Shown: piece after piece, positions 22,101-31,610 of the stretch
Layout of the letters: the number at the start of each line of letters is the position of its first letter
Numbering within the stretch: the stretch's first letter is position 1
Origin: Athripsodes cinereus
Lineage: Eukaryota; Arthropoda; Insecta; Trichoptera; Leptoceridae
Reading direction: 5' to 3'
DNA: 64,000 nucleotides
Assembly (NCBI GenBank): GCA_947579605.1
Contig: OX388328.1
Location: 8,783,684-8,847,683, forward strand
The notes under the pieces: model-generated
What the model was told of the DNA's origin: nothing
Seen by the model: only the letters and a program-made list of their open reading frames with translations
The model's database searches: none
Program-made: the position numbers and the translations under genes

Positions 22101-22185
22101 AAATTTGTGTAGTGTAGAATTCGGATAAATGGAAGTCCCCAGACTTCTGCGCTATCCGGGTGGTCGGTGGGTCTCCTTCAATGTG
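19164..22185 (+). mobile_element. 5'-truncated R1-clade non-LTR retrotransposon
   Basis: The element starts inside the region between endonuclease and reverse transcriptase and runs to a GC-rich 3' UTR ending near GGTGGGTCTCCTTCAATGTG. TATTATCA at 19156-19163 and 22186-22193 is the best target-site duplication; joining the flanks recreates an AT-rich site. There is no poly(A) tail, as in R1-type LINEs. The remaining coding region has no stop over more than 800 codons, so the insertion is recent. Its composition is clearly GC-richer than both flanks. The 3' UTR contains TCCGGCACCGGCGACCCTCG and GGCTGCCCACTATGGCGCC. Confidence 0.75.
19165..21633 (+). CDS. reverse transcriptase part of R1-clade LINE ORF2 (5' partial)
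   Basis: The frame is open from the truncation point to a TGA at 21631-21633 (about 822 codons). RT motifs are in order: AYRPITLLPSFGKILE near 20038; FGFSRGLSTEHAID near 20143; FLDIAGAFDN with the first catalytic Asp at 20239-20241; GCPQGSVLGPFLWN near 20404; FAYADDALL with the YADD box at 20503-20514; and YLGVVLDRG near 20731. The C-terminus carries CAC-x8-H-x4-C (Cys codons 21382, 21388 and 21430), the CCHC finger typical of R1/I-group LINEs. The endonuclease and ORF1 are missing, so this copy cannot move by itself. All catalytic RT residues are intact. A downstream TTG or ATG could only start a partial product. R1, Waldo, Kendo, TRAS and SART types cannot be told apart by eye. Confidence 0.9.
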   Translation, partial: LGLWSFKRSKANWNSFGICLKEELRDFDVYLSDGVEVAGEKFNSAVVSAATVALGRCRPGGRRSTNWWTPELTVLRRQFKSAERAFCPVRKGSVLRDSPAGRQLFERLQQARGSFKLAIRHAKTSAWKEWITETGNADPWSVTRTIVKSKRSADHYLTSIVSGDNETVCIDGTLRALLDGLVPLDSMSRDTPFHAALRFQSRCPPDESVIEIDDVTHQELGEIVKRLGPRKAPGIDRVNGAIVKQVWRFCSAEMLGLFRACLREGVFPKVWKRGLLRVIPKGNDKPLSDLKAYRPITLLPSFGKILEILVRNRLDGALVPGDPKQFGFSRGLSTEHAIDACMKWRDDSKEKNVLGVFLDIAGAFDNAWWPLILAKLKIRGCPRWLFNVISSYFSDRSVVITHAGRLVERVVDMGCPQGSVLGPFLWNVLFDDLLKIDLPPGCTIFAYADDALLLLSGSTRRAIEDNFKTAIERILTWGSVNRLVFSPSKTSAMWLKGALGRGRNPVLRMSGTPVRVVDEVRYLGVVLDRGSSFLPHVRATAEKAKVLFFTLRKLSRGTWGLRSGTVKAIYRATYVAQVTYAARVWSHRLSVGSVSTAVLRGQRLPLLAVTGAYRTAASDGLPVIAGVLPADLEVLDSVARRKIMADGRTEHLGISVQTEPGNRGISRAFSQIRERTLDVWQERWDRGRTARLVYDFLPDVRERIKRRFLSFNHFAVQLVTGHGELKAKLFELGLTDDPWCACGTGAQFAGHILWECPMMTDARDVMIDSLSDDTPRPVWSGELMICPRNFRAFLEFADVWVSRWDLLREPGSPPAYLDELDG

Positions 22186-22354
22186 TATTATCATCTTAAA
22201 AATCTCACCCTACACTGAGGACCATAACAGCTTTTGGTTAAGGCTATCTCAGCAGGAAAAAAACAAGGCAAGATAGAAAAAAATCACGAAATAGACTTGA
22301 CCAAAAAGAAACAACAGAATCAAAGGAGAGTCTCTATACTGGCGATTAAGTCTT

Positions 22355-22806
22355 ACATACATACATACATACATACATACCATCACGCCGCTTCCCTCGC
22401 GGGGTAGGCAGAAAGGATCGAGCGCCACTTCCTTCTATCCTTGCATACATCTTTCGCTTCCGTCACTGTCATACAATTCCTCATGCATGCTCTCCTGTTC
22501 AATGTGCTCAACACGTGACCGTCCTGTAGGATTTGATTTAAATGGTCTTGCCATTTAATCCTCGGACGTCCGCGTCTCCGAGCACCATTCCTCTCAGCCA
22601 AATATATCTTCTTAGTCATTCTGTCCTCATTCATTCTTTCCACGTGCCCAAACCATCTTAACTTATTTACATTCATCTTTGTTATTACACCAACTTTCAT
22701 TCCACATTCCTTTCGTATATCACTGTTACGCACACGATCTCTCAGACTCTTGCCACACATCCTTCTCAACGATCTCATTTCCACTGCATTTATGCCACTT
22801 TCATCC
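22355..22806 (-). mobile_element. LINE-A copy with 14-bp TSD and microsatellite tail
   Basis: The minus-strand copy is bounded by GGCGATTAAGTCTT at 22341-22354 and 22807-22820, a 14-bp target-site duplication. Its 3' tail on the minus strand is CGTGATGGTATG followed by (TATG)n, seen here as (CATA)n at 22355-22381. It is 5'-truncated to about 450 bp. Variable-length TSDs with a microsatellite tail fit RTE/CR1-like LINEs. Confidence 0.85.
22383..22784 (-). CDS. LINE-A polyprotein C-terminus (133 codons, 5' truncated)
   Basis: The frame is uninterrupted and carries the C-terminal signature of RTE-like LINEs: MRSLRRMCGKSLRDRVRNSD, then LRWFGHVERMNEDRMTKK, RRRGRPRIKWQDHLNQIL, and a final RRACMRNCMTVTEAKDVCKD / LSAYP tail. 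The paired cysteines at the end are shared with the copies at 3717, 36325, 45128 and 53020. The first ATG is internal to the ancestral ORF. No RT catalytic domain remains. The intact frame points to a young insertion. Confidence 0.75.
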   Translation of the reverse strand: MEMRSLRRMCGKSLRDRVRNSDIRKECGMKVGVITKMNVNKLRWFGHVERMNEDRMTKKIYLAERNGARRRGRPRIKWQDHLNQILQDGHVLSTLNRRACMRNCMTVTEAKDVCKDRRKWRSILSAYPAREAA

Positions 22807-23147
22807 GGCGATTAAGTCTTTGTATGTCATATTGAAAATATCAACATGGACATTCGATTCAAAGCCTTGCCGAGAGAGAATAATTTTAAAACCTTGCCGA
22901 GAGGAAAATTTGGGATTATGTTTGTTCTGCTATCCTGTGGATAAAAAAGCACAGGCTGTCGAAAACGATTGTACGATATTGGGTAATAGATAGATACGTA
23001 TCTAATATAAATCTCACTAATGTGTAAAAGGCTACTAACCAAAACAGGTATACCTACTGCGAATCGGGGACCTATTACGTAAATAATATCATAAAAATCA
23101 CCTATTGACATGCTCACTTTCATAAATCTAACAAATATCATAGTGCA
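22807..23147. other. spacer with a diverged local duplication
   Basis: About 70 bp at 23035-23105 (CTACTAACCAAAACAGGTAT ... TACGTAAATAATATCATAAA) resembles 24025-24085, on the other side of the two MITEs at 23148-23996. No gene is seen. Confidence 0.45.
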
Positions 23148-23765
23148 CAGGGGGCCTATTCTCCAATCTCGATTGATGGATGTCGTAAGCGAGATTTTAT
23201 TGCTTTCGAACGATTTCTTAAAAAATCCTATTCTTGAAAGTCGTAGACGACAAGTGTCACACGATATCATGCGAGAATTTGTCGAGTGGTGTTTTACCAA
23301 TCGAGATGAATGTCATACCAATCGACATGTCAAAAATTGATAAAAATGGCCGCCGTGAGTCACTCAATGGTCGTTTACTTTTCGCAAACGGTATAAAATA
23401 AAATAAAGTGATGCCGCATTTATAAAGTATTTTAGTTTAAATAAAAATATAACGAAAAGTTTGATATTTATTGTGACTCCTCATATAAACGCGCCATCTT
23501 TGTGCGTCACGTGCCTCCCCACACGAAAGCGCCATCAGCGCCATCTCGTGAAAAAAAGTATAAATATATGTCAATTTTCGATGACCACATACAAAAACAT
23601 ACAAAAGTGCGACGTTGCCGGTAGCTTCTCGAATGTCGACCGTTTAAATCTCGATTGGCGTCAAGAATAGGATCGTAGACTGCCATTCGACTTTTCGTGC
23701 GAGTTTTTCAATCGACATATCTCACAGGCGACATTTATCAATCGAGATTGGAGAATTGGGCCCCA
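23148..23765. mobile_element. MITE with GGGGCC...ATTCTCCAATC ends
   Basis: GGGGCCTATTCTCCAATCTC followed by GATTGAT is mirrored at the right by ATCAATCGAGATTGGAGAAT and TGGGCCCC. The interior repeats the same ATCGA core several times (23285-23330, 23640-23660, 23705-23745). It is about 618 bp and non-coding; the short ORFs inside are fortuitous. The superfamily is not resolved because I cannot fix the TSD. Confidence 0.7.
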
Positions 23766-23996
23766 GATGTGATAAGTGCCACAGAGGTGATTATAGAGGG
23801 GAGCGTTTTGAAAGTTTAACTATTGCATTGTTCATGAATTTGAAGACTTAATTAATACATTAGAACAATCACTGATTTATTATTTACAACTTACCATATT
23901 CGTGTACAATAAATAATGTTAGAAAAAAATTTAAAAAAAAATGTGTACTTATCTTCGTATCTCGATTAGACCAAAAATCGTACTTATCACATCTGA
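23765..23996. mobile_element. short MITE abutting the previous one
   Basis: CAGATGTGATAAGT at 23765 is mirrored by ACTTATCACATCTG ending at 23996, with about 200 bp of AT-rich DNA between. Its left end shares the last bases of the GGGGCC MITE, so one probably inserted into the end of the other. Confidence 0.55.
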
Positions 23997-24445
23997 GCAC
24001 TATGTCATCGATATGAAAAAGACCATTAACCTAAGCAGGTATATTGCGAATAGAGCGATAATAACGTAAAAAATACCATAAAACAACATGGTCGTTTCAT
24101 CGTCTTCGCTCCACTTTATGTCACGTGGTTTGCCAATTAAATTACCTCCGACTCTCCAGCCTTATTTACAGTAAGGTTTTGTGCAAAAGTACACCAACAC
24201 TTGATGAATGTATTGCAGAGTACTTGTTTATTATATATACATATATGATTGTGCACTAATACATATATAAATTATCCATAATTAGTTTTTAATAAATCAA
24301 AATTGTGGTACAAGCAAAATAAAATGTAGGTGTGTTAAAATATTTAACATCAATTTGATAAAACAAAATCGGAAGATACATTTAAATTGAATACTTTTTT
24401 ATTTGTAACGTCAACAAAGACGAGTGTTAAAAAAAATAAGACATT

Positions 24446-24612
24446 TAACGTCTTGAATTCAGCAGCAATGAAGTTTGCCACCCATCACGAAAATATTTTT
24501 TGTTAGTATTAATTTATTTATAACATGGTATGGAGAGGACAGCTTGTATTTTTATTATATTCAGCTGGTCAGCTAGCTATCTCACTTGTAGGATATCATG
24601 TGTTGATGTTGA
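24446..24612 (+). repeat. SINE-1 copy
   Basis: ACATTTAACGTCTTGAATTC, GAAGTTTGCCACCCATCACG, TATGGAGAGGACAGCTTGTA, GCTGGTCAGCTAGCTATCTC and ACTTGTAGGATATC follow SINE-1 plus-strand order. Confidence 0.7.
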
Positions 24613-25070
24613 TGAAAGGTGTATAATAGTGATGTAACAAATGTGTGATTTTGGATAGTCGCGAATGCGAATATTTGTTGCCGACATTCGCGAATGCGAA
24701 TAGCGAATATTGACTTGCTTAGATTTCTACAATATTGCTCAATCAATAAAATTTCTACCCCCCCGTCGCCAAAATTTCAAAATGGTATAGGAATTTAAAA
24801 TATTTCAGAACTCTTCGGTTTTCTTAAGGAAAATTTTCTCGCAGTAACCTTTTCTACAATGTACTAGGTAAGTACCCGGTACTTTTACCGAATATCCGAT
24901 ACTTTATTACCGAAATACTTGTATTCGCAAAACATTCGCATATTTTTTGCGAATACTTTGAAATATGCGAATATTCGCGAATGCGAATACGAATATTCGT
25001 TACATCATTAGTGTATAAGGTTGTATTTGGGTTTATAACAAAACCCAGATATATCTTTTTAAAAAAAAAA
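24613..25070 (+). repeat. SINE-2 3' tail interrupted by a hAT MITE
   Basis: GAAAGGTGTATAA is followed by the hAT element at 24627-25010, then, after the duplicated GTGTATAA, by GGTTGTATTTGGGTTTATAA and CAAAACCCAGATATATC with an A-rich tail. Removing the element restores the SINE-2 tail. Confidence 0.8.
24627..25010. mobile_element. hAT MITE with exact 8-bp TSD
   Basis: TAGTGATGTAAC / GTTACATCATTA ends are flanked by GTGTATAA at 24619-24626 and 25011-25018. Both subterminal regions carry repeated ATTCGCGAATGCGAATA motifs. A half copy lies at 45571-45890 in opposite orientation. Confidence 0.85.
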
Positions 25071-25787
25071 TATGCTTCTTTTGAATGTCACTTTTGGAAG
25101 ATATTCTGTATAAAATAAAGTATTTTCAATAAAAGATCAGCGAGATAATATAAAAAAGTAAAAACTTTACCTGGCATCAAAAATATTTGACATATTTTTA
25201 TTTTCTGAGATCGCATACAACTGTGACGTGGACAAGCAAGATTTATCTTATTGCAGGTATATAAAAATTATAAGTAAACCTTTGTGCTACACCAAATGTT
25301 TGTACCACAATTTGTGTAACTTAAAAAAACGTGCAACAATATACAATATACATTTCACCTGCACAAACACACCAACACACAACAAAATAATACATACAAA
25401 GACGAACTGTCATTACACATACACCTTTACATATCACATTAAAAACAATATACCTACATAAATAAATCATACAATTTTATTAGTACCTATACATATAAAT
25501 TAAATATATGTATGTGTGTAGTATATATGTATGTATGAAGAGATGTTATCGGTATATTGATGTATGGATGCATTTATTTATTTGCAATACAATATTATTG
25601 TACAACAAAGGTTTTTAATAATATAAATATGTAGTTCCATATTTTAATGATGTTCCTATGGCAACAGAAGGCTCGATTCTTCGTCTGTTTTGTGTTTTGA
25701 CGTAAAGACACAATTTAGGACTTTCGAATTAGTTTGAAATACCGAGGTTTGAACCCCACTGCAGACCTACGATAAAACATTCAATTT
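25071..25787. other. AT-rich spacer
   Basis: No gene recognised. A possible minus-strand B box (GGTTCAAACC) at about 25742-25751 suggests a decayed tRNA-like SINE, but no A box supports it. Confidence 0.35.
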
Positions 25788-26452
25788 TCAACAAGTTTGG
25801 TACACAAACTCTCAAAACTTGTTAACCCTACGAACATTTTGATTTGATAAAATATGAAAACAAAATTAATATTAATTACCAACATCAAACTTTAACTTTA
25901 AAGAAAATCTTGATTTTAGCTTCATAGTAGGTACTGTATTCGTTTATAAAAAAGCATATTTCTAAAAATCGAATTCGGGGGTGTGTTTGGTACATAAATG
26001 CACGAGAAGCCTACAAATTTTCATATTTTTTTTTTAATATTACGAATACTTAGATAGTTATTACAATTATAGAACAAATAAATTCTATTTTTTTTTTGTT
26101 TTTTTTTCATGGATATTGACCGATTTAAAAAATATTTTTTTTGATAAAATTTCTCATATTTTGGAACCAAAAATCACCACATGAACTCGATTTTTTGTAT
26201 ACTAAAAAAAGTTTGCTAAAATCTATGGTATTTATATGCTTGATAGGATGAATAAAAAATATATTTATTTTACAAATAATTTGTATTTTGATATAACAAA
26301 GAGTACCTAAATATATCTCGTCAGTCTGCGATTTATTTATTTTTCAGTAAAAAACTAATATTGGTAATAAATATTTGTTTCTTTATTTTATCAAATCAAT
26401 GTGTTCGCAAGGGTCAACAAGTTTTGGCACTTGTTCTATCAAATTTGTTGTA
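25788..26452. mobile_element. candidate MITE with diverged inverted ends
   Basis: CAACAAGTTTGG..., CAAAACTTGTTAACCCTACG and TTTTGATTTGATAAAATA on the left face TATTTTATCAAATCAATGTG and GGGTCAACAAGTTTTGGCAC on the right. The arms are about 70 bp at roughly 70-80% identity by eye. The interior is AT-rich and non-coding. Confidence 0.45.
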
Positions 26453-26529
26453 AATTTAATATTTTACCGTTTTTGCTAAACGGGGCCCTTAATTGATTAA
26501 TTTTATTGTTGGATGTGGTTAAAGAAGGA

Positions 26530-26725
26530 ATTAATGTTTTAAAGATGCGATCATTGAGAAGAATGGTCGGTGAAACGTTCCGTGATAGAGTCAAGAATGA
26601 GAATATTAGAAGAAATGTGGATGCAAGAGGAGTGTTGTGGATAGAATGTAAATAAAAAGTGATTGTTTGGACATATGGAGCAAATGGTAAATGAAAGGAT
26701 GACGAAGAAAATGAGAAAAGAAAAC
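26530..26725 (+). pseudogene. LINE-A internal C-terminal fragment
   Basis: ATGCGATCATTGAGAAGAAT encodes MRSLRRMVGETFRDRVKNEN, matching the start of the LINE-A C-terminus at 22784. A frameshift and stops follow, and the FGHVERM-equivalent segment is recognisable only with frame changes. Confidence 0.6.
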
Positions 26726-26739
26726 ACTCTAGGCCGCTA

Positions 26740-27344
26740 GAAACCCTGTAGGCAAAATAAAGCATTCAAAAAGTCTTTTTTTACGAAGCATTATCAAGAG
26801 ATCCCACCAGACAGAGCCTGAATGTGGGAATACTTATCAATAATACCTCTTACCAATACATCTTTCCCAGTAAAGATTATATTTATTCATTCAACAAAAT
26901 AAAATTATACAATCAATCAATACAAGTAAAAAAAATAATAGGATTATCTACCTATAGATTACACAATACCACTACATAATATTACATTCGAATTGGTTAA
27001 ACAAATAAGTGCTAGGGAATTTGAACCAAGAATTGATTTGTCAATAAATTATTGACTTAACATTCTTCTTGATAAATAAATTAAACAAAAAAAAACATTC
27101 GAGTGAACTATAATCTATGTATTGCAAAACAGTGTTATGAGTTTATGACTCATTCACGTGTACATATTATGTTGTATACTATGATCCGTGACAATGTTGT
27201 ATATAATAATATAGATTTTATCATACCTACATAATATTATTAATAGCTGGCTATAGGCATTTATACCTTATCATCTAATCAAACCGACCACGACACAGTT
27301 GATAACGTTAACCGCATACAAAAGGGGGCAGGTATTATTATTTT
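26740..27344. other. AT-rich spacer
   Basis: Nothing recognised. Confidence 0.35.
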
Positions 27345-27425
27345 ACGAGTCCCTGTCAAAGTATATTCTTCCAAATCTTATCTATAAGTTTTCAAGTGTC
27401 TTGTAAAAGGCGGATGTTTGTTAAA
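27345..27425 (+). repeat. SINE-1 5' fragment
   Basis: TAAGTTTTCAAGTGTCTTGT followed by AAAAGGCGGATGTTTG matches the SINE-1 5' block. Confidence 0.55.
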
Positions 27426-27544
27426 TATTATCATGTATAAGGTATTTGTCCTATGTAGAAATAACTTTATTTCCCAGATATTTCAGGAGTTCAAGGACTC
27501 CTAGTTATCCGTTTAGGTTACAAAGATATATATACTTGATAGGT

Positions 27545-27690
27545 AATTCAAAGAAAAAAACGGTCATGCTGCCAGTCAAATTTTGCATCCAGTTTTAAAA
27601 TGGCACTAACGTCAAGACAATACGTTGCTAATGCTTGAAGTTCATCGATGTTGGAACACAAAAATTCCGATAAAATGAACCACGTTGCAA
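27545..27690 (-). repeat. dispersed repeat family X, copy 2
   Basis: This is the reverse complement of the family at 18895-19105 and 41165-41400 (GGTCATGCTGCCAGTCAAAT, GTTGGAACACAAAAATTCCG, AATGAACCACGTTGCAAG). Confidence 0.6.
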
Positions 27691-27922
27691 GTCTAGTATG
27701 TCTATTGTCTATGTTAGGTTACAATTTCTTATTTTTTTTAAACTCTCTCCAGTCCATCAGTGCTAGTGTTGGCATCTCCGACCCTACCACGTCAGTTGGC
27801 GGTGCACCCGACTGACGGTATTATTGTCCTATTGAGTTCTATGAGTTTGTTAGCAGCAGGGTAAACTGAGCGCAGTGGTCGCCTCGGAGTCCCGTCAACG
27901 GACAAGAGCTCAGTGAGCCATA

Positions 27923-28097
27923 GTGTCATCCCTCACCGGGACGAAAAGGTGACGTCGCCGGCTCGTAGCCAAAAAATTAATATTGAAATGTATTGGAAAA
28001 TGTGAGTTAGCTCACGTGGCAACGAATTGGCCACGTCGCCAATTATAGTAGAATTATTTGGCTACGTAGCCGGCGACGTCCCGGTGAGGGATGGCAC
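27923..28097. mobile_element. GC-rich hairpin MITE
   Basis: GTGTCATCCCTCACCGGGAC with GTCGCCGGCTCGTAGCC is mirrored by GGCTACGTAGCCGGCGACGT and CCCGGTGAGGGATGGCAC. The internal loop holds AT-rich sequence. ATA on both flanks may be a 3-bp TSD. Confidence 0.7.
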
Positions 28098-28299
28098 ATA
28101 TACATATGTGCCGTGCCGCTTAAGGCCTTGTGAACCGTTGAGACACAGAAGGATGTGAGTGAAGCAACAAATGACAAGGCAATGTCTGTCTCCATTTATT
28201 GGAATGGATAGATTTAAATCGGATACGGAAGGTAAGCAATTTACCTACTGACTACACCATTCACGAGAGACACCGCGACGGTAAAGAGATAAAAATATT

Positions 28300-28375
28300 T
28301 ATATGTTTTTCGAATACTTGCCTTTTACAATATTGGGATACTGGAAATCATACAGAAAAGGGAAGATGTCCTATT
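28300..28375 (-). repeat. SINE-1 fragment
   Basis: TTTTTCGAATACTTGCCTTT followed by TACA and GAAATCATACAGAAAAGGGA matches the 5' part of SINE-1 read from the other strand. Confidence 0.5.
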
Positions 28376-28439
28376 TAATTCCAAGACTTTATAAATCATC
28401 ATCTAGCCTTTCAACGCTCCTCACAGGAGCACAAGGCAG

Positions 28440-28740
28440 AAACCAGCTTGCTCAATGCACAGCATCTCAGCGTCAAGTAAGTCACCTCTTTCTACAACAA
28501 TTCTAGCACCATGATGTCATTGTCATGAGAACGGCGCATTGTGAAAGTGAGACGTCCGGGTCTTCGTTGGAATTCTTGTGGACGAAAGAACACTGCTCTA
28601 TTGGGTCAACTGTCATTGCACATTCTCGGTAAAATATGACGCAACAAGGACTATCGTCTCTCCTGCTGTATTACTAAGACTACAGATCTTTGCTGACTGC
28701 TATGGTGTTCAATATTATTATCATATTCTCATGTTTAGCA
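28440..28740 (-). repeat. diverged LINE-C 3' segment
   Basis: The minus strand contains AGCAAAGATCTGTAGTCTTA, GAGCAGTGTTCTTTCGTCCA and CTCACTTTCACAATGCGCCG, in the same order as LINE-C at 35530-35700 (+). All frames are broken. Confidence 0.55.
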
Positions 28741-28779
28741 AACGAGTGGATGGTCTTGAGAAGAGTAGAATAGAATAGA

Positions 28780-29429
28780 ATAGAATATTCTCATGTCATA
28801 ACATATCTCCATAGATACCAACAAAATAAAAGGAATCATTACGTAAGCCAATGACGTCATTAACAAAACATTTTGAACAGGGGTGGACAAACATTCTATC
28901 GCGCATATAACTACTTCCAAGTATGCGCGCGGAATATAATAACAGATTCGAGATTCTGAGAAAATATTATTAAAAAAAAACGAGAACGTTAAACATTTCA
29001 AGTTCCTATACAATTGAGAAAACTTGACGATGGGAGGGTAAAAATTTAGAGTGAAAGCGAGATCATAAAATTCTGGGAATATGAGAACTTTTTTGCTTGC
29101 CTCTTGACCTCTTGTCGTCCAATTTTATTTTTGAAGATCGCCGATGATGTAAGCCAGCCCACACCCTGATTTAGGCACTTAATTAATTTCTTTACTAATA
29201 GGTACAATTATCTACATAGATACAATATTTCTATGCTGAAACATGGACGCCGATTTAACTCAATGTATTTCAAAGGTTTCTATTGCTTAATTGAGACAAG
29301 AAACGTGATTCGTCTAGAAAACATAAGAAGTTTGTTAAACATACATAATATATAACGTGGCTTGAATGATCCTCTTTCAAAATGAACCGTCCCTATGGCA
29401 ACGACAGTAAAGGTATTAGAAATAAAGTT
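28780..29429. other. spacer, nothing recognised
   Basis: A TAGAATAGAATAGAATAGAA microsatellite lies at about 28767-28786. A short LINE-C-like phrase (ATGAACCGTCCCTATGGCAA) occurs near 29384. No gene is seen. Confidence 0.4.
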
Positions 29430-29580
29430 TATCTATACCATCACGGCATATTTCACAAGCGAGATAGCCAGAAGACTAAATTCATGTGTTATCATATCCT
29501 AGCAGCTGGAATCGAACCCAGGACCTCTCAATTGTAAGTACGAGGCTCTGCCATCAGTCTACTAACCATCTCAATTATAA
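29430..29580 (-). repeat. SINE-1 3' end joined to a tRNA-like segment
   Basis: CTATACCATCACGGCATATT and TCACAAGCGAGATAGCCAGA are SINE-1. From 29496 to 29580 the minus strand has a tRNA-like segment with a perfect B box (GGTTCGATTCC) and an A-box-like AGTAGACTGATGGCAGAG. A truncated SINE of another family is likely. Confidence 0.5.
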
Positions 29581-29966
29581 CTACATACTTAATTACTTCC
29601 GATGGCTGAACAGCCATTGTAAGACCTTGGCTTTAAAAACAATAGATATGCAAGCCTTTGTATCTCGAACAATGGATTGCCAATCGGTCGTCTTTAACAT
29701 TTAGCTTCTCTAGATCTCGATTGATGTTATCCAATTTCCAATTGTCTTGGTCTGCCTAACTGACTTTTACTTTCGGGTATACCCTACACTCTACACTACA
29801 CAATACATTTAGTCGACTTTTCTTCTCCGGATCTGACGACGTGGATAAAATGTATTCCATTATAATCACATACATAATTCAAATTCAAATATTTTATTAA
29901 AATAAAATTTACAACTTAATAATATTACATACACACCTTATTACTAAAAAAACACATTTATTACAT

Positions 29967-30312
29967 ATTTGAACCATAGATTTTTATATATATGTAATAC
30001 CTAGATGGAGTACTCGTATGTATTTTCATTGTTATAAAGTGAGGCACCGTTTTTCGGCACTTTTGACAGAACGGTTGGCGAAAAAAAGTGTGGTAATTCG
30101 CTAAAAACGTCGACAAGAACTTCAAAAAATGTCCAATTACGTTTATATAAATGTAAAAATGATATATTTTTATAAAAATGCGAGAAATAGTCCATAAAAA
30201 ATTAAGGAAACACCACACGCTTTCGCCAACCGTTCTGTCAAAAATTCATAGATTTTTTTGCCTCACTTTTGTAAACGAGTCAGGGTTCTAGGTTTTGTAT
30301 GGAATTCTGTGA
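29967..30312. mobile_element. MITE, family C, copy 1
   Basis: AAAGTGAGGCACC and GACAGAACGGTTGGCGAAA on the left are mirrored by CTTTCGCCAACCGTTCTGTC and TTGCCTCACTTT on the right. The same element with the same flanks (CTAGATGGAG.ACTCGTATG, CAGGGTTCTAGGTTT) is at 46588-46905. The flanks shared beyond the arms show that the true ends lie outside the palindrome. Confidence 0.65.
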
Positions 30313-30824
30313 TTTAACCCTCAAAATTAAATAAATATTATAATTTATTTTATTCATTTGACAATACAATGCATAGATATTTGTCATACAAATGACAGAA
30401 AACGTCCATAGAAAAATAAAAATTACAAATGCGCATAGAAACAATGAATAGATGGACAACGTATAAAAGACAAATTTTATTACAAAACGAGTTTTTCATC
30501 TACTTACATCAACTTATGAGTCAAGACTCTTCCGCGCTAATTCAAGTTTACAGGCACCTACTCAATTATATTTTTGTATACGTATTCTGAGAAATGATGA
30601 CGAGTTGATTGCGTCATATTTGCGCGAAATATAATGATATACTTTACGTAAGTGATGAAAGCTAAAGGTAATAAATATCCTGATGAAAGCATTTGGAAAT
30701 TTTAATTTTTAATTTTTATTTATTTATTTATTTACGTAACAAACTTTATCAAACGTAACGTATACGTAACAAACGTCTGTATCAGCCTTTACAAATAATA
30801 CAAATAAAAAAGAACAGTCAAGAG
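30313..30824. other. AT-rich spacer
   Basis: Nothing recognised apart from TTTATTTA runs near 30718-30735. Confidence 0.35.
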
Positions 30825-30935
30825 AAATTCCTGAATGCCTTAAATTTTTGTAAGCACAGAGTGGACAACTAGCATGTTTATTGCATACGGCTTGTTTGCT
30901 GGCTACGATGGCTGGATATGCCATGGTAGAGAATA
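30825..30935 (+). repeat. SINE-1 3' half
   Basis: CCTGAATGCCTTAAATTTTT, AGAGTGGACAACTAGCATGT, TTATTGCATACGGC and TGGATATGCCATGGTA follow SINE-1 order. Confidence 0.65.
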
Positions 30936-31069
30936 GTAACATTTTTTTTATTCTCTTGGATACCCTAGAAATAAAATAATAGGCTTTCTATTTCTATAGA
31001 TCTGCCACTAAACAGAAAAAAAATGGGAGGCCTATTGTTACACTCGCAATATTTATTTATTTATTCATT

Positions 31070-31300
31070 GTGTGACTGAGAGGTGTGAAGGAGTTGTTTC
31101 AAACAACGCAGGACTGAGAAGCCTATGCCAGAGTGATCGCCAATGTCGGGGAGACCTGACAAGGCACTTACGGAAGAAGAATTTATTCATTTTTTACTGT
31201 ACATTGATTACAAACAAATCCATAGAAGGTATACATTCAAATTATATACAGTCAATATACACAGGGCGAGTTTATCGCTTAGGCGTAGCCTCTTCAATTT
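31070..31300. repeat. LINE-B tail (+) abutting a LINE-H tail (-)
   Basis: 31070-31180 carries GATCGCCAATGTCGGGGAGA and CCTGACAAGGCAC with a GGAAGAAGAA tail (LINE-B, plus). From 31182 the inverse LINE-H 3' UTR follows (TTTACTGTACATTGATTACA, CACAGGGCGAGTTTATCGCT). These are two independent 5'-truncated insertions. Confidence 0.6.
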
Positions 31301-31365
31301 AACTCAAGTACGCATGTTACATTCGCATGTTATTGCTTAGAATGCGAATATTTGACACACTTGCA

Positions 31366-31466
31366 GGCCTAGACAAATTACATTTGGCGATCGACTACAA
31401 ATGAACTTTTCAACAATGTACAAGTTCGTTTGTAGTCGATCGCCAAATGCAATTTGTCTAGGTGGG
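31366..31466. mobile_element. hairpin MITE, family B (shortest copy)
   Basis: CCTAGACAAATTACATTTGG with CGATCGACTACAAATGAACT faces AAGTTCGTTTGTAGTCGATC and GCCAAATGCAATTTGTCTAG, with almost no loop. Confidence 0.8.
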
Positions 31467-31610
31467 CAGTAGTGTACGCAATATATTAACATTATATTGA
31501 AAACAGGTAACTTATGGACGTCACACGCGACATATTAAGTTTTCTGTTTACATTTTATATTTCGCAACTATTTATCCTTATTTTTACGTATATTACACTT
31601 CATAGTGACA

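Noticed and set aside
23110..23670. ORFs of 69-157 codons on both strands as a possible gene
   Set aside because: They are confined to the inverted-repeat element 23148-23765 and differ in frame on each strand.
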